Positions 53,533 to 62,186 of a DNA stretch of 64,000 nucleotides are shown here, in pieces (positions within the stretch are counted from its first letter, which is position 1; each line of letters starts with the position of its first letter). The position numbers and the translations under genes are program-made. Source of the DNA: Amylibacter sp. (GTDB taxonomy: Bacteria; Pseudomonadota; Alphaproteobacteria; Rhodobacterales; Rhodobacteraceae); contig JAJFHZ010000021.1 of the NCBI GenBank assembly GCA_021775355.1, positions 1 through 64,000 of the forward strand. The letters run 5' to 3'. The notes below the pieces were generated by a model. The model was given only the letters and a program-made list of their open reading frames with translations, did not search any database and was not told where the DNA came from.

Positions 53533-54911
53533 TGCTGTTTCCAATCTTTAATGCGCGCAATGATGTCTGTTTTCAATTTGTCGAAAACACCATCCCAGTC
53601 GCCTATTTTTTTCTGTGTAATCAATCGCATAGAAGGATACCACGGCGTGTGATCAGGGAAAGGTTGATAAAGCCAATAAGGTTCTGAATGTAAAAGGTTC
53701 CATACTTCAATCCCTAAGGAACCGGCAACATGAACAATGGCACTGTCCATTGAAATAACCAGATCCAGTTCTTGCATCAACGCCGCACTGTCGGCGAAAT
53801 CGCGGTCATTGCCTGCGGCATCAACGATGAACGTGGAAGTGCCGTCGGCATGAAAGGCATCCAGTAGCGGGCCTTTGTAAAGCGAAAACATTTGTAGGTC
53901 AGGGATATCGCAAAACTCCATAAACCGCTGGTGGCTGAACGAACGTTTGTGATTGGCGCGGTATGTGACCGAGCCAGACCACATCACGCCCAGCTTGAAG
54001 CGATCCTGATAGGGGGCGGTGATTTTTCGCGCGCGTGCGCTGGCATCTTCGGGGATGAAAAGCCGGGTGGGCTTGGGGAGTGTGTCCAAAGTTGCACCCA
54101 GATACAGTGGCAAATCCATCATCGGTGTCCAGTAATCGCAATTGTCCAGTTCGCTTTTGGTTTCAATGAAAGTCACATCGTTTTGTACTGTGGAGAAAAG
54201 GCGCCTCAAGGGCTGTTTGATCGGCAATTTGATGGTGCAACCCAGTTGTTTCAGCGCAGGTAAAAAACGGGCTATCAGAACCGTATCACCAAAGCCCTGT
54301 TCGGGCATGACCAGAATGGTTTTGTCTTTCAGAGGCTCGCCGTTCCATTTTGAAAAAGCGAAATCAGGGGGCGTTAATTCATCACCCTTCCAGCGCCAGT
54401 CAAAACTTCTGAAACCTTCCTGATACTTGCCTTGTGACAGTTGGACAAAGGCCATCTGGATATGTAATTCGGCGAAATCAGGGAACTTTTTAATAGCTTT
54501 AGTCAATGTTTTGTGGGCTTTGCCCATTTGATGTAGCCCACGATAACACTTACCCAAGCTGGCATAATGATCCGGATTGTCCGGTTCGAATTTTATGACT
54601 TCCTTGCGTAATTTTAGTGATCCGGAAATATTTCCTGCGTCATAAAAGGCATTTGCGGCATTGTTCATTAGGGCCGGGGTTGCAGGCTCTAACTCTAGCG
54701 CACGCATATGTGCTGCGACCGCCATATCATAGTTTTTCTGCTTGCGAAACAAGGCCCCGAGGTTAGACCAAGCAGCAGCGTCTTTGGGGCAATTATGTAG
54801 ATAGGCACGGTATAAATTTCGTGCCTGTTCCAGATTATTGTCATGATGGGCATTTACGGCAGCTAATCTAAGATCTGCGGTTGATTTTATATTCAGGTCT
54901 GTTGTTGTCAT
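53529..54911 (-). CDS. TPR-repeat glycosyltransferase (GT9-like)
   Basis: A 460-residue protein with an N-terminal run of TPR-like helix pairs (AWSNLGALFRKQKNYDMAVA and repeats to about residue 170) and a C-terminal glycosyltransferase domain similar to heptosyltransferase-type GT9 proteins, with EQGFGDTVLIARFLP, GVMWSGS, and SMDSAIVHVAGSLGIEVW. Such fusions modify surface glycans or proteins. No signal peptide or membrane segment is visible, so it probably acts in the cytoplasm. It is coupled to the DUF6165 gene. Confidence 0.82.
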   Translation of the reverse strand: MTTTDLNIKSTADLRLAAVNAHHDNNLEQARNLYRAYLHNCPKDAAAWSNLGALFRKQKNYDMAVAAHMRALELEPATPALMNNAANAFYDAGNISGSLKLRKEVIKFEPDNPDHYASLGKCYRGLHQMGKAHKTLTKAIKKFPDFAELHIQMAFVQLSQGKYQEGFRSFDWRWKGDELTPPDFAFSKWNGEPLKDKTILVMPEQGFGDTVLIARFLPALKQLGCTIKLPIKQPLRRLFSTVQNDVTFIETKSELDNCDYWTPMMDLPLYLGATLDTLPKPTRLFIPEDASARARKITAPYQDRFKLGVMWSGSVTYRANHKRSFSHQRFMEFCDIPDLQMFSLYKGPLLDAFHADGTSTFIVDAAGNDRDFADSAALMQELDLVISMDSAIVHVAGSLGIEVWNLLHSEPYWLYQPFPDHTPWYPSMRLITQKKIGDWDGVFDKLKTDIIARIKDWKQQ

Positions 54912-54981
54912 TACCGTACACGCTGCTTTTTTATTTTAAAAAATTATATGCCAGCAATAACAAATCGTAAACCATTTTGAA

Positions 54982-55006
54982 TTTTACAATTTGCGTTGTT
55001 GTAAAA
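54982..55006. promoter_or_regulatory. Inverted repeat upstream of mgtE
   Basis: TTTTACAA (54982-54989) and TTGTAAAA (54999-55006) form a perfect 8-bp inverted repeat with a 9-bp spacer in the gap between the TPR gene and mgtE. It may be an operator or part of a promoter. Its TTTACAA half resembles a PccR box component. Confidence 0.4.
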
Positions 55007-55052
55007 CATGTAACTGTTATAAGGCAGCAAAGAAAGCTTCAGGGGCCCAGTT

Positions 55053-56435
55053 ATGTCAGATACAGCAGTTATTGATACCGAACAATCTGAACGCGCCTAT
55101 GAGATAGACGGCACTTTGATCGATGCGGTGCTGGATGCCGTTGAAGCGGGTGATAGAGATACGCTTGTCCAACTGTTGGAACCTTTTCATGCCGCTGATA
55201 TTGCTGACCTTTATGAGCAAATAAATCCCAAGGAACGCAGTGCATTTACTGTGCTTTGGGGTGCGGATTTTGATGGCGAAGTTCTGGCGGAAATTGATGA
55301 AGGCCTGCTAGACAATGTGATTGAAGATCTGCCCGATGAAGTGGTTTCGGATGCGGTCAGGGATATGGATACCGACGATGTCGTTGACCTGATTGAGGAT
55401 TTGGACGAGCCGCAACAGGAACGTATTCTGGACGCTTTGAATACGCCTGACCGGGTGGCTGTGGAACAGGCCTTGCAATACCCCGAAGATTCAGCCGGGC
55501 GATTGATGCAACGCGAACTGGTTATGGCACCGACCCATTGGACTGTGGGGCAGACAATCGATTATCTGCGCAAAGAAAGTGACTTGCCGGATCAGTTCTA
55601 TGATGTGGTGATGGTAGACCCAAGATTGACACCTGTCGGTAAAGTGCCACTTTCCGGGTTGATGTCGGCGGCGCGTAAAACCAAAATGTCAGAAATTATG
55701 GACGAGGAATTCCGAACCATCCCCGTGATGCAATCGCAAGAGGATGTGGCATATGCGTTTAATCAATATAATATGGTTTCAGCCCCTGTGGTGGATGAGG
55801 ATGACCGTCTGGTCGGTGTCATTACCATGGATGACGCGATGGAGGTTCTGGAGGAACATGCCGAAGAAGACATCAAACGTTTGGCGGGTGTCGGTGATGA
55901 AAGTCTGATCGACAATATCTGGTCGACCACAGGGCGCCGTTTTCCGTGGCTGGCAGTGAACCTTGCGACCTCTATCTTGGCTTCAATTGTTATTGCGCAG
56001 TTTGCAGAAACTATTGAGGCGGTTGTAGCTTTGGCGGTTTTAATGCCGATTGTGGCATCAATGGGGGGCAATGCCGGTACACAGACGTTGACTGTGGCGG
56101 TGCGTGCGATCGCGACCAAGGATTTGACCGCAGCAAACGCGTTGCGCATTGTTCGCCGTGAACTGTTTGTGGGCCTGTTCAACGGGTTTATATTTGCGCT
56201 GATTATCGGATTGGTCGGGTATTATTGGTACGGATCGGTGATGCTGGGTGTGGTTTTGGGTATCGCGATGGTGGGTAACCTGGTTGTGGCGGGGTTAGCT
56301 GGTATTCTGATCCCGATTGGTCTGGACAAAGCCGGCGTCGACCCCGCACTGGCATCAGGTGCTTTTGTGACAACGGTTACTGATATTGTTGGTTTTTTTG
56401 CATTCTTAGGGCTTGCGGCTGTATTATTGCTGTAG
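55053..56435 (+). CDS. mgtE: Magnesium transporter MgtE
   Basis: A 460-residue Mg2+ channel. The cytosolic N domain with helical repeats (residues about 25-135) is followed by a CBS pair (MDEEFRTIPVMQSQEDVA and MDDAMEVLEEHAEED), then five membrane helices with the pore segment MGGNAGTQTLTVAVRA. All parts of the family are present. No M-box riboswitch was recognised upstream; a palindrome at 54982-55006 is the only visible signal. Confidence 0.95.
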   Translation: MSDTAVIDTEQSERAYEIDGTLIDAVLDAVEAGDRDTLVQLLEPFHAADIADLYEQINPKERSAFTVLWGADFDGEVLAEIDEGLLDNVIEDLPDEVVSDAVRDMDTDDVVDLIEDLDEPQQERILDALNTPDRVAVEQALQYPEDSAGRLMQRELVMAPTHWTVGQTIDYLRKESDLPDQFYDVVMVDPRLTPVGKVPLSGLMSAARKTKMSEIMDEEFRTIPVMQSQEDVAYAFNQYNMVSAPVVDEDDRLVGVITMDDAMEVLEEHAEEDIKRLAGVGDESLIDNIWSTTGRRFPWLAVNLATSILASIVIAQFAETIEAVVALAVLMPIVASMGGNAGTQTLTVAVRAIATKDLTAANALRIVRRELFVGLFNGFIFALIIGLVGYYWYGSVMLGVVLGIAMVGNLVVAGLAGILIPIGLDKAGVDPALASGAFVTTVTDIVGFFAFLGLAAVLLL

Positions 56436-56436
56436 A

Positions 56437-58701
56437 TTACTTAGGCATGCGCAAAACCTGATTGCGATTACCTTTGGTAATCCGGACGGAACTTTCACCA
56501 ATGGCGGCAACTTTCCAGCCGCTGAAGCTTTGACCGGGTTTAATCGGTATAATGCGCCCGCTTGGCATACGGACCAGTGCATGGCGACTGGATCGTGTTC
56601 CGAAGACTCCAATTAAGGAGATGCGTTTTTTATTGAACCGTGTGCGTTCCGTCGCTTCTTCTTGAATGTTTACCGGGGATGGTTTGCTGGCCTTTGATGT
56701 TTCGGTAGCATTGGATGGGGGTAATAAAGTCGCAGTTTGAATATTACCATTATTGGCCTTGGCAACAGTGGTGCTTAGGCTTGCAGGGCGCACACGCGGC
56801 CGTGCAACCTCTTGAACAGCCTGTTGAATAGCGGTTTCTATCTCAGTTGAATTGGTACTTGCAAGCACGGTAACTTTGGGCGGCACGCCTAAACTGGCCG
56901 GGCGGCGTCTAGGTTTTATATTGGCAAGCGTTGGATCAGCCTTTGCAAGCAAAGAGTTTTGCATGTCTTTGGCTATCCCGGCAATCGTTGTCGGGCGGGG
57001 TACAGGTTGTTTAGCTTTTAAGGTTAGATCAGCCATTGCTAAAATATCCGGCGCATCCACAGATGAAGGGAGGGGCGTCGGTACTGTCGGTTCGGGCTGC
57101 TCAACAGCCTCGGCGACCGGTGCCGTTTGTTGTAACGGTTCCTGTGGCGCTTCCGATTTGTGATCTTCTTCAAAGGTTTGACTGCGCATCTTTGGCAGAA
57201 TGTCTTTTAGGGGGTCGGGTGATATTTTCAACTGTACGCGGCGTGGTGGTAATACATCCGGCTGCCCTAGAAACAATGTAATACCTTCAGCCCCGGGCGT
57301 ACCCTCTTTGGTGGGGATTAAGATTCCAGCGGTTTCGGTATATACTGTTGGGCCGGAAGGTGTTTCCGGTAATGCGGTTTGATCCGGCTTTTTCGATGTG
57401 GGGAAAGTTGTGTTTGTTGATATGTTATCCGCCTTCACACTTGCATCTGTTTTATCTGTATTTTGCGCAGCTATAAGGGCCGAACCGGCGATAGCTTCAG
57501 GGATTTTCAGAGCCGGGTTTTGTTTTACTGCAGCCACAAGAGCCTGTTCCAAAGTCGGGTTCGTATCGGTTGATGCTTGGTATCGCAGTAACCCGAGTTC
57601 TGTAATGACTATAGGGGCTGTTGTCGGAATTTGTTGCAGTCTGGCAATTTCGGCTTTGCCGTCGAATAGCGCGATATAGAACCAATAAAACAGTGCAATC
57701 AGTGCCAAGCCCACAAGAATAAGGATGTAGCGCAGCTTGAATAACCTGCTAACATCCGTGCGGGTTGCATCCCCTTGGGGCGTTATGATTGGACTGGAAA
57801 CTGAAGCTTCTTTTTTTGGTATATCCTCTGTTTCCGGTGTGGGAATGTCGATTGAAATGCGTCGCGGTGCTACAGGGGGGCTTGGGTTGGCAGCAATATC
57901 GGTGGCTTTTTCGTCTGACTTATCCGGGGCGATTAATGTTTTGCTGCGTACAGTTGCAAAGTTACTTAAATCTGTTTTATCAGACGCTTTTAGTAGTATT
58001 GTGCCATAATGCTGTGTTTCGGTTTCTTTTGGCGCGGACGCGTTCAAAGTAGGTGTTACTTTGTCTGCAAGATTATCGGGCGCGGCACTTTCTTTAGGTG
58101 ATTTTAAAGGTGGGGTAGATGCCGAAACACCTTTTGTCGTTGCTTTTTCCGTTGATGCTTGTTGCGGTGGGGTCGACGGTTCTGCCGCAACAACAGATTG
58201 ATCACCATCGTAAAACCTTGGAGCCCTTGGAAAATCATTCTTATCCAATTGTGAGGTGTAATAAGCCGCTTCAAAACCATGACCCGTGATGAAGCCCTTT
58301 GCTTCTTCAATGGTTTTTTTCGTGATTGCGGCAATATAAGCCTTTTCTGTGCCGGTTCCATTTTCCAAGTCAAATAGCAGATCATGTGCTGCATAGGGCG
58401 TATTTGCGGAAAGAAAGTCATTGATGGAAGTTGTGACCGTATCCGCATGGGTACCGTTTATGTCTATATCAGATACAAATATCTCGGTGCTTGGAATGCG
58501 GATTTCCGCAATAAGCTTGCCTTCAGAATTTGTTTTTTGACCCTTTTTAAGTTTTTCAATATCGTCGGAGAAACTTTTGGAATTCAAAGCGGCTTCACCC
58601 AATAATTTCCATGACAGTTCTATGTCGTCCATGTCGCGATGCCACAATGACACACGGTCATTGGACAGGCCGACTGCGTATTTCGTGCTGGATTTTGTCA
58701 T
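56437..58701 (-). CDS. GspL/PilM-like N-domain and GspC/PilP-like C-domain membrane protein
   Basis: A 754-residue single-pass protein. The N-terminal 165 residues (AVGLSNDRVSLWHRD, then EIRIPSTEIFVSD and TPYAAHDLLFDLENG) resemble the cytoplasmic part of GspL/PilM. A Pro/Thr/Lys-rich linker leads to one helix (about 325-346), a long periplasmic low-complexity stretch, and a final 65-residue domain (LIGVFGTRSSRHALVRMP, GRIIPIKPGQSFSGW) like the PilP/GspC homology region. This fused layout is odd: it would link cytoplasm to secretin in one chain. A shorter paralogue is encoded next door. Confidence 0.6.
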   Translation of the reverse strand: MTKSSTKYAVGLSNDRVSLWHRDMDDIELSWKLLGEAALNSKSFSDDIEKLKKGQKTNSEGKLIAEIRIPSTEIFVSDIDINGTHADTVTTSINDFLSANTPYAAHDLLFDLENGTGTEKAYIAAITKKTIEEAKGFITGHGFEAAYYTSQLDKNDFPRAPRFYDGDQSVVAAEPSTPPQQASTEKATTKGVSASTPPLKSPKESAAPDNLADKVTPTLNASAPKETETQHYGTILLKASDKTDLSNFATVRSKTLIAPDKSDEKATDIAANPSPPVAPRRISIDIPTPETEDIPKKEASVSSPIITPQGDATRTDVSRLFKLRYILILVGLALIALFYWFYIALFDGKAEIARLQQIPTTAPIVITELGLLRYQASTDTNPTLEQALVAAVKQNPALKIPEAIAGSALIAAQNTDKTDASVKADNISTNTTFPTSKKPDQTALPETPSGPTVYTETAGILIPTKEGTPGAEGITLFLGQPDVLPPRRVQLKISPDPLKDILPKMRSQTFEEDHKSEAPQEPLQQTAPVAEAVEQPEPTVPTPLPSSVDAPDILAMADLTLKAKQPVPRPTTIAGIAKDMQNSLLAKADPTLANIKPRRRPASLGVPPKVTVLASTNSTEIETAIQQAVQEVARPRVRPASLSTTVAKANNGNIQTATLLPPSNATETSKASKPSPVNIQEEATERTRFNKKRISLIGVFGTRSSRHALVRMPSGRIIPIKPGQSFSGWKVAAIGESSVRITKGNRNQVLRMPK

Positions 58702-58755
58702 TGGGCGGTATGCAGCCTTATTGTTTGGGGGTCGCGTACAGATACTACCCGATAA

Positions 58756-59568
58756 CTATAAGATTGTTTTGTTTTTTTCAAAGCCTATTGCAGAAACAGA
58801 GTTGACTATAGCAAAAAATGGCTGGTTTATCTTTAGGTCCGTTTCCAGAATGGCTGATTGTTGAAGGCGCGGCCAAAAATACAACCCTGCCAGAAGCATA
58901 GCCAGGATTATGAATAGTGCGATGAACCATATGAAGCCAAAACCGCTTTTCGTTTGTTGGAATTGGGGGGCAGCTGTATAGGTCTGTGGCGGGATGGCCA
59001 AAGAATCCGTGTCCGGTGTATCTTGCGCATCGGATGCATTGCCGTTGTTTGACACATCTTCGGATTGTGTATGATAATCTGCAAGCTGGAAATATGGGCT
59101 TCTTGGGAAATTTGTTGTATTAACATCCGTGGTGTAACGTGTTGGTATGAATCCGATAAGATGAACAAAAGTTTCGGCTTGTTTTATGACCTCCATGGGT
59201 GTCCAGGCAATGCTTATATCTGAACTGTTGTTGCCGCGATCAATATCAAAAGCGATGGTTCTGATCGACACGCCTGCTGCAGCTTCAATGGCGGAAACGA
59301 TGCGGATTTCCCAACTGGTGTCGGCATCGGGATCATGGGGCACAGTTAGAGTATTCACTTCGGCGGTTGGAATACGGACAACTGCATCATTGGATGGCGC
59401 ATCAATGTCCATTGCGATGTTTTTCAGTGTTTCCAGCTGCTGTCGTAAATTGCCTGAGCTCAGGGGAACACTACCCAAAAATTCCCACTTTTTTGCAGGT
59501 TTCCGGTGCCATAGGAAAATGCCGTCATTCGACAAATCCACTGCAAATGGTTCAGGTTGTTTTTCCAT
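58756..59568 (-). CDS. Short paralogue of the GspL/PilM-like protein
   Basis: A 270-residue protein whose first 170 residues parallel the 754-residue neighbour: AVDLSNDGIFLWHRKPAKKW, VVRIPTAEVNTLTVPHD, and TTNFPRSPYFQLAD align with its LSNDRVSLWHRD, IRIPSTEIF and NDFPRAPRF. It has a single helix (GFIWFIALFIILAMLLAGLY, about 210-230) and only about 40 residues after it, so it lacks the periplasmic region. The ATG at 59568 was chosen; a TTG frame extends to 59592. Function is inferred to be a partner or decoy in the same membrane complex. Confidence 0.6.
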   Translation of the reverse strand: MEKQPEPFAVDLSNDGIFLWHRKPAKKWEFLGSVPLSSGNLRQQLETLKNIAMDIDAPSNDAVVRIPTAEVNTLTVPHDPDADTSWEIRIVSAIEAAAGVSIRTIAFDIDRGNNSSDISIAWTPMEVIKQAETFVHLIGFIPTRYTTDVNTTNFPRSPYFQLADYHTQSEDVSNNGNASDAQDTPDTDSLAIPPQTYTAAPQFQQTKSGFGFIWFIALFIILAMLLAGLYFWPRLQQSAILETDLKINQPFFAIVNSVSAIGFEKNKTIL

Positions 59569-59727
59569 GGTGCTCTCGTGTACTTCCCTCAAGGCGACGT
59601 AAACAATGTTTTGTTGTGTCGCACAACTTTCTTATACCCTAGCTTAGTTTTTTGGCAATTTATAACGGTAAGCTTGAATATAGCCCCTTACTGGGCCAAA
59701 TTGAAGGGAGGTAAGTGAAAAGGATGC

Positions 59728-60420
59728 ATGATGCGCGCAATTATAATGGTTCTGATGTTGGCAATAGCCCCAAGTTTTTCCGCAGCACAGGATATTGAGC
59801 GGCGTATAACCGTAACCGGCATTGGCGAGGTATATGTTGCCCCAGATATGGCAACAATATCCCTTGGTGTCAGTAGTTTTCATGAAAAGGCATCGGATGC
59901 GATGCGGATAAACTCTACAGCTATGAATAAGATTTTTGCGCACTTAAAAACAGCCAACATTGAACCGCGCGATATTCAAACCACGCAATTATCGTTAAAT
60001 CCGCGCTGGGATCGACGTAATAACAGTAATACACAGCCGCGTATCATCGGGTATGAGGCGTTAAATACCCTAACGGTACGGGTGCGTGAGCTTGAATCCG
60101 TTGGTACGGTTTTGGATGTTTTGACGAAAGCGGGGGCTAATCGGATCAACCATATCAGTTTTGATGTTCAAAAACCGCGCCCGCATAAGGATGAAGCCCG
60201 GAAAAATGCCGTGGCAGATGCGCGGGTTAAAGCAGAGCTATACGCGCAAGCGGCGGGGGTTGAACTGGGGAAAGTTATTTATATTAACGAAAACGGCGGC
60301 AATCCACAACCACGGACAATGGCCCGAATGGAAATGGCGATGGCCTCTGACGCGGTTCCCGTTGCTGCGGGTGAACTGGGGTTGCGGTCAACCGTGACGA
60401 TTGTTTTTGAAATCAAATAG
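59728..60420 (+). CDS. SIMPL-domain (DUF541) periplasmic protein
   Basis: A 230-residue exported protein with signal peptide (MMRAIIMVLMLAIAPSFSAA) and the SIMPL domain: ITVTGIGEVYVAPDMATISL at its start, and RDIQTTQLSLNPRW and the RDEARKNAVADARVKAELYA-like middle (DEARKNAVADARVKAELYAQ). Relatives such as Brucella BP26 and E. coli YggE are periplasmic and linked to oxidative stress protection. It stands alone and is followed by a hairpin that better fits a terminator on the other strand. Confidence 0.88.
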   Translation: MMRAIIMVLMLAIAPSFSAAQDIERRITVTGIGEVYVAPDMATISLGVSSFHEKASDAMRINSTAMNKIFAHLKTANIEPRDIQTTQLSLNPRWDRRNNSNTQPRIIGYEALNTLTVRVRELESVGTVLDVLTKAGANRINHISFDVQKPRPHKDEARKNAVADARVKAELYAQAAGVELGKVIYINENGGNPQPRTMARMEMAMASDAVPVAAGELGLRSTVTIVFEIK

Positions 60421-60439
60421 GCGCCGGGCAAAATAAAAA

Positions 60440-60464
60440 GCACCCGAAAAAGGTTTTCGGGTGC
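60440..60464 (-). terminator. Terminator for the YHS gene (possibly both strands)
   Basis: GCACCCGAAAA pairs with TTTTCGGGTGC around an AGG loop. On the minus strand it is followed by TTTTTATTTT, a good U-tract, so it should end transcripts from 60576-61025; on the plus strand the T-run is lacking. Confidence 0.75.
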
Positions 60465-60490
60465 AGTTATGGAACGAGGGACAGTATTTT

Positions 60491-60517
60491 GAAACAAAGG
60501 GTTCCGGTCTTTGTTTC
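60491..60517. promoter_or_regulatory. Perfect inverted repeat of unknown role
   Basis: GAAACAAAG (60491-60499) and CTTTGTTTC (60509-60517) are exact inverted repeats with a 9-bp spacer between two convergent genes. It could be a weak second terminator or an operator. Confidence 0.35.
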
Positions 60518-60575
60518 TGGTAATTATGTAGTGTTTAAACCTATAATTTCAAGGTTTGGGCCTAATAATAAAGGC

Positions 60576-61025
60576 CTAATAGCTAAGGTTCGTCGGCCAG
60601 CGTTTGTCAGCGCGTGTAACATAACCGTTTTTGTCGCGGTTCCAGACAGCCCAGATTATTGAATTGTAGTTCAGATATAATTTATCGTTGTATATGTCCC
60701 AAGCTTTGGGGTTGGTGGATACAAAATCACCGCTGGCCATCGCATAGGCGCAATAGCCGCCATATTGAGGCGCGTATTTTTCAGGGTTGGCTTCGAACAA
60801 AGCTTTGTTTTCTGCAGATTTAAACCGCCATGTGGCACCGCGCCATTTCAGGCTGTGTTCGGCAGAGCCTTTACGCGGTTTCTTTTCGGTGAAGTAGGCC
60901 ACGGTATCGTAGCCGCCCACGGCCAATCCGCCTTTTGTATAAATCGCAGATTGTGCTGCAAGCGCAGGCATTGCTGTTGCTGCGGCTGCAAACAAGCCAA
61001 GTGCTGTGCGGCGGGTGAATTGCAT
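60576..61025 (-). CDS. YHS-domain protein with export signal
   Basis: A 149-residue exported protein. MQFTRRTALGLFAAAATAMP has a twin-arginine (RR) and a hydrophobic core, so Tat export is likely. The YHS-type domain follows with GGYDTVAYFTEKKPRKG, RGATWRFKSAENKALFEANP and the late GGYCAYAMASGDF. YHS domains can bind metals, and relatives are often near copper or iron handling genes; none is adjacent here. Confidence 0.83.
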   Translation of the reverse strand: MQFTRRTALGLFAAAATAMPALAAQSAIYTKGGLAVGGYDTVAYFTEKKPRKGSAEHSLKWRGATWRFKSAENKALFEANPEKYAPQYGGYCAYAMASGDFVSTNPKAWDIYNDKLYLNYNSIIWAVWNRDKNGYVTRADKRWPTNLSY

Positions 61026-61100
61026 CAGGATACTCCTTTATGTATAAGATAGAGCCCAAAATTAAAAATAGAACCCCCCTCGCAGAAATGTGTATTTCTG

Positions 61101-61895
61101 TCACTTCGTTTGGGACAGTGCATATAAAGATACAGCCGCCGCATTGGACACGTTTAATGAACCAAAGCTGCGTTGAAACGGGATTTTGGCGATTACATCG
61201 CAGGTTTCCTTGGTGGATTGGCGTAGGCCCGGGCCTTCGGCGCCCAAAACCAAAGCTGTTGGGGCGCCTGCTTCGACATCCAGCGTGTCTTGCAGATCAA
61301 TATCCGCTTCGCCGTCCAATGCGATCAGGCGATATCCCATGTCAGACAATGTTTTCAGGGACTTTACCAGGTTTTGTACCCGCAAATAGGGTTGGCGTTC
61401 CAAAGCACCGCTGGCGGTTTTGGCCAAAGCACCGGTTTCAGGGGCGGAATTGCGCAGCGTGGCAATGACGGCACGCGCCCCAAACACTTCGGCAGAGCGC
61501 AGGATTGCGCCGACATTATGCGGGTCGGTGACGCGATCAAGTACGATCACAACCGCGCGTTCACCGCGTGGCGCGCATTGTTCGGACAGATTGCCCCAAT
61601 CAAGCGGCTTCACTTCCAGGGCAGCACCCTGATGTACTGACTGCGGGTCAAGAGGGGCGTTAAAGCGGCGCGGATCCTGGACTTCGGGTTCCATACCGGA
61701 TTTTGCAATCGCATCGGTCAGTTTATCGGCGGCATTCTTGGTTACGATCAGTCGTAAACGCTGACGTGCAGGGTTTATAAGCGCATCACGCACCGCGTGG
61801 ATGCCAAACAGCCAGACGGTTTCAGCCGCAGATGTGCGTCTGTCGCGTTCTTTACTAACCACCCATGTGGGTTTTTTGCCTTTTCGCGGTGCCAT
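61101..61895 (-). CDS. rlmB: 23S rRNA 2'-O-ribose methyltransferase RlmB-type (TrmH/SpoU)
   Basis: A 264-residue SPOUT methyltransferase. The N-terminal substrate-binding part has LFGIHAVRDAL, and the C-terminal trefoil-knot domain has the three SpoU motifs: LDRVTDPHNVGAILRSAE, LVLGAEGPGLRQ, and FGSLNVSNAAAVSLY. These fit RlmB, which methylates G2251 in the E. coli 23S rRNA peptidyl transferase region. The start at 61895 begins the basic MAPRKGKKP leader; a longer frame to 61937 lacks support. It is next to, and divergent from, tRNA-Tyr. Confidence 0.92.
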   Translation of the reverse strand: MAPRKGKKPTWVVSKERDRRTSAAETVWLFGIHAVRDALINPARQRLRLIVTKNAADKLTDAIAKSGMEPEVQDPRRFNAPLDPQSVHQGAALEVKPLDWGNLSEQCAPRGERAVVIVLDRVTDPHNVGAILRSAEVFGARAVIATLRNSAPETGALAKTASGALERQPYLRVQNLVKSLKTLSDMGYRLIALDGEADIDLQDTLDVEAGAPTALVLGAEGPGLRQSTKETCDVIAKIPFQRSFGSLNVSNAAAVSLYALSQTK

Positions 61896-61961
61896 AAGCC
61901 CTATTTTCCCAAGTCGCTGCACATTTGGCACGATCAAGGGGCTGCAACAAGCTTTTTATGG

Positions 61962-61990
61962 TTGACGAAGGTAAGTCGCGCGACTAATCA
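61962..61990 (+). promoter_or_regulatory. Sigma-70 promoter for tRNA-Tyr
   Basis: TTGACG (61962-61967) and TAATCA (61985-61990) are spaced by 17 bp and lie 32 bp before the tRNA. The match to consensus and the location support a tRNA promoter. Confidence 0.75.
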
Positions 61991-62022
61991 GACCGAGCTT
62001 AAGGCGATTGAAGACGCTTTAG

Positions 62023-62106
62023 GGGCGACGGGCTGCAAGGTGCGGCAGGGGACTGTAACTCCCCCGGGGTGACCCACGCCTGGTTCGATTCCAGGGTCGC
62101 CCACCA
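62023..62106 (+). tRNA. tRNA-Tyr (anticodon GTA)
   Basis: A type II tRNA with long variable arm. The acceptor stem GGGCGAC/GTCGCCC (62023-62029/62096-62102), anticodon stem GGGGA/TCCCC with GTA at 62055-62057, and T-stem CCTGG/CCAGG with TTCGATT loop are all perfect. CCA is encoded at 62104-62106. The base after the acceptor stem (position 8) is G, where U is nearly universal. An integrase gene begins on the minus strand 80 bp downstream, so the 3' end is the probable attachment site of the integrated element. Confidence 0.93.
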
Positions 62107-62186
62107 CGCCATCTAAAATATATAATAAAAACAATATCTAATGCACTTGTGGGAAACTGTTTTTGATTTTGTGGGAAACTTTCGCC

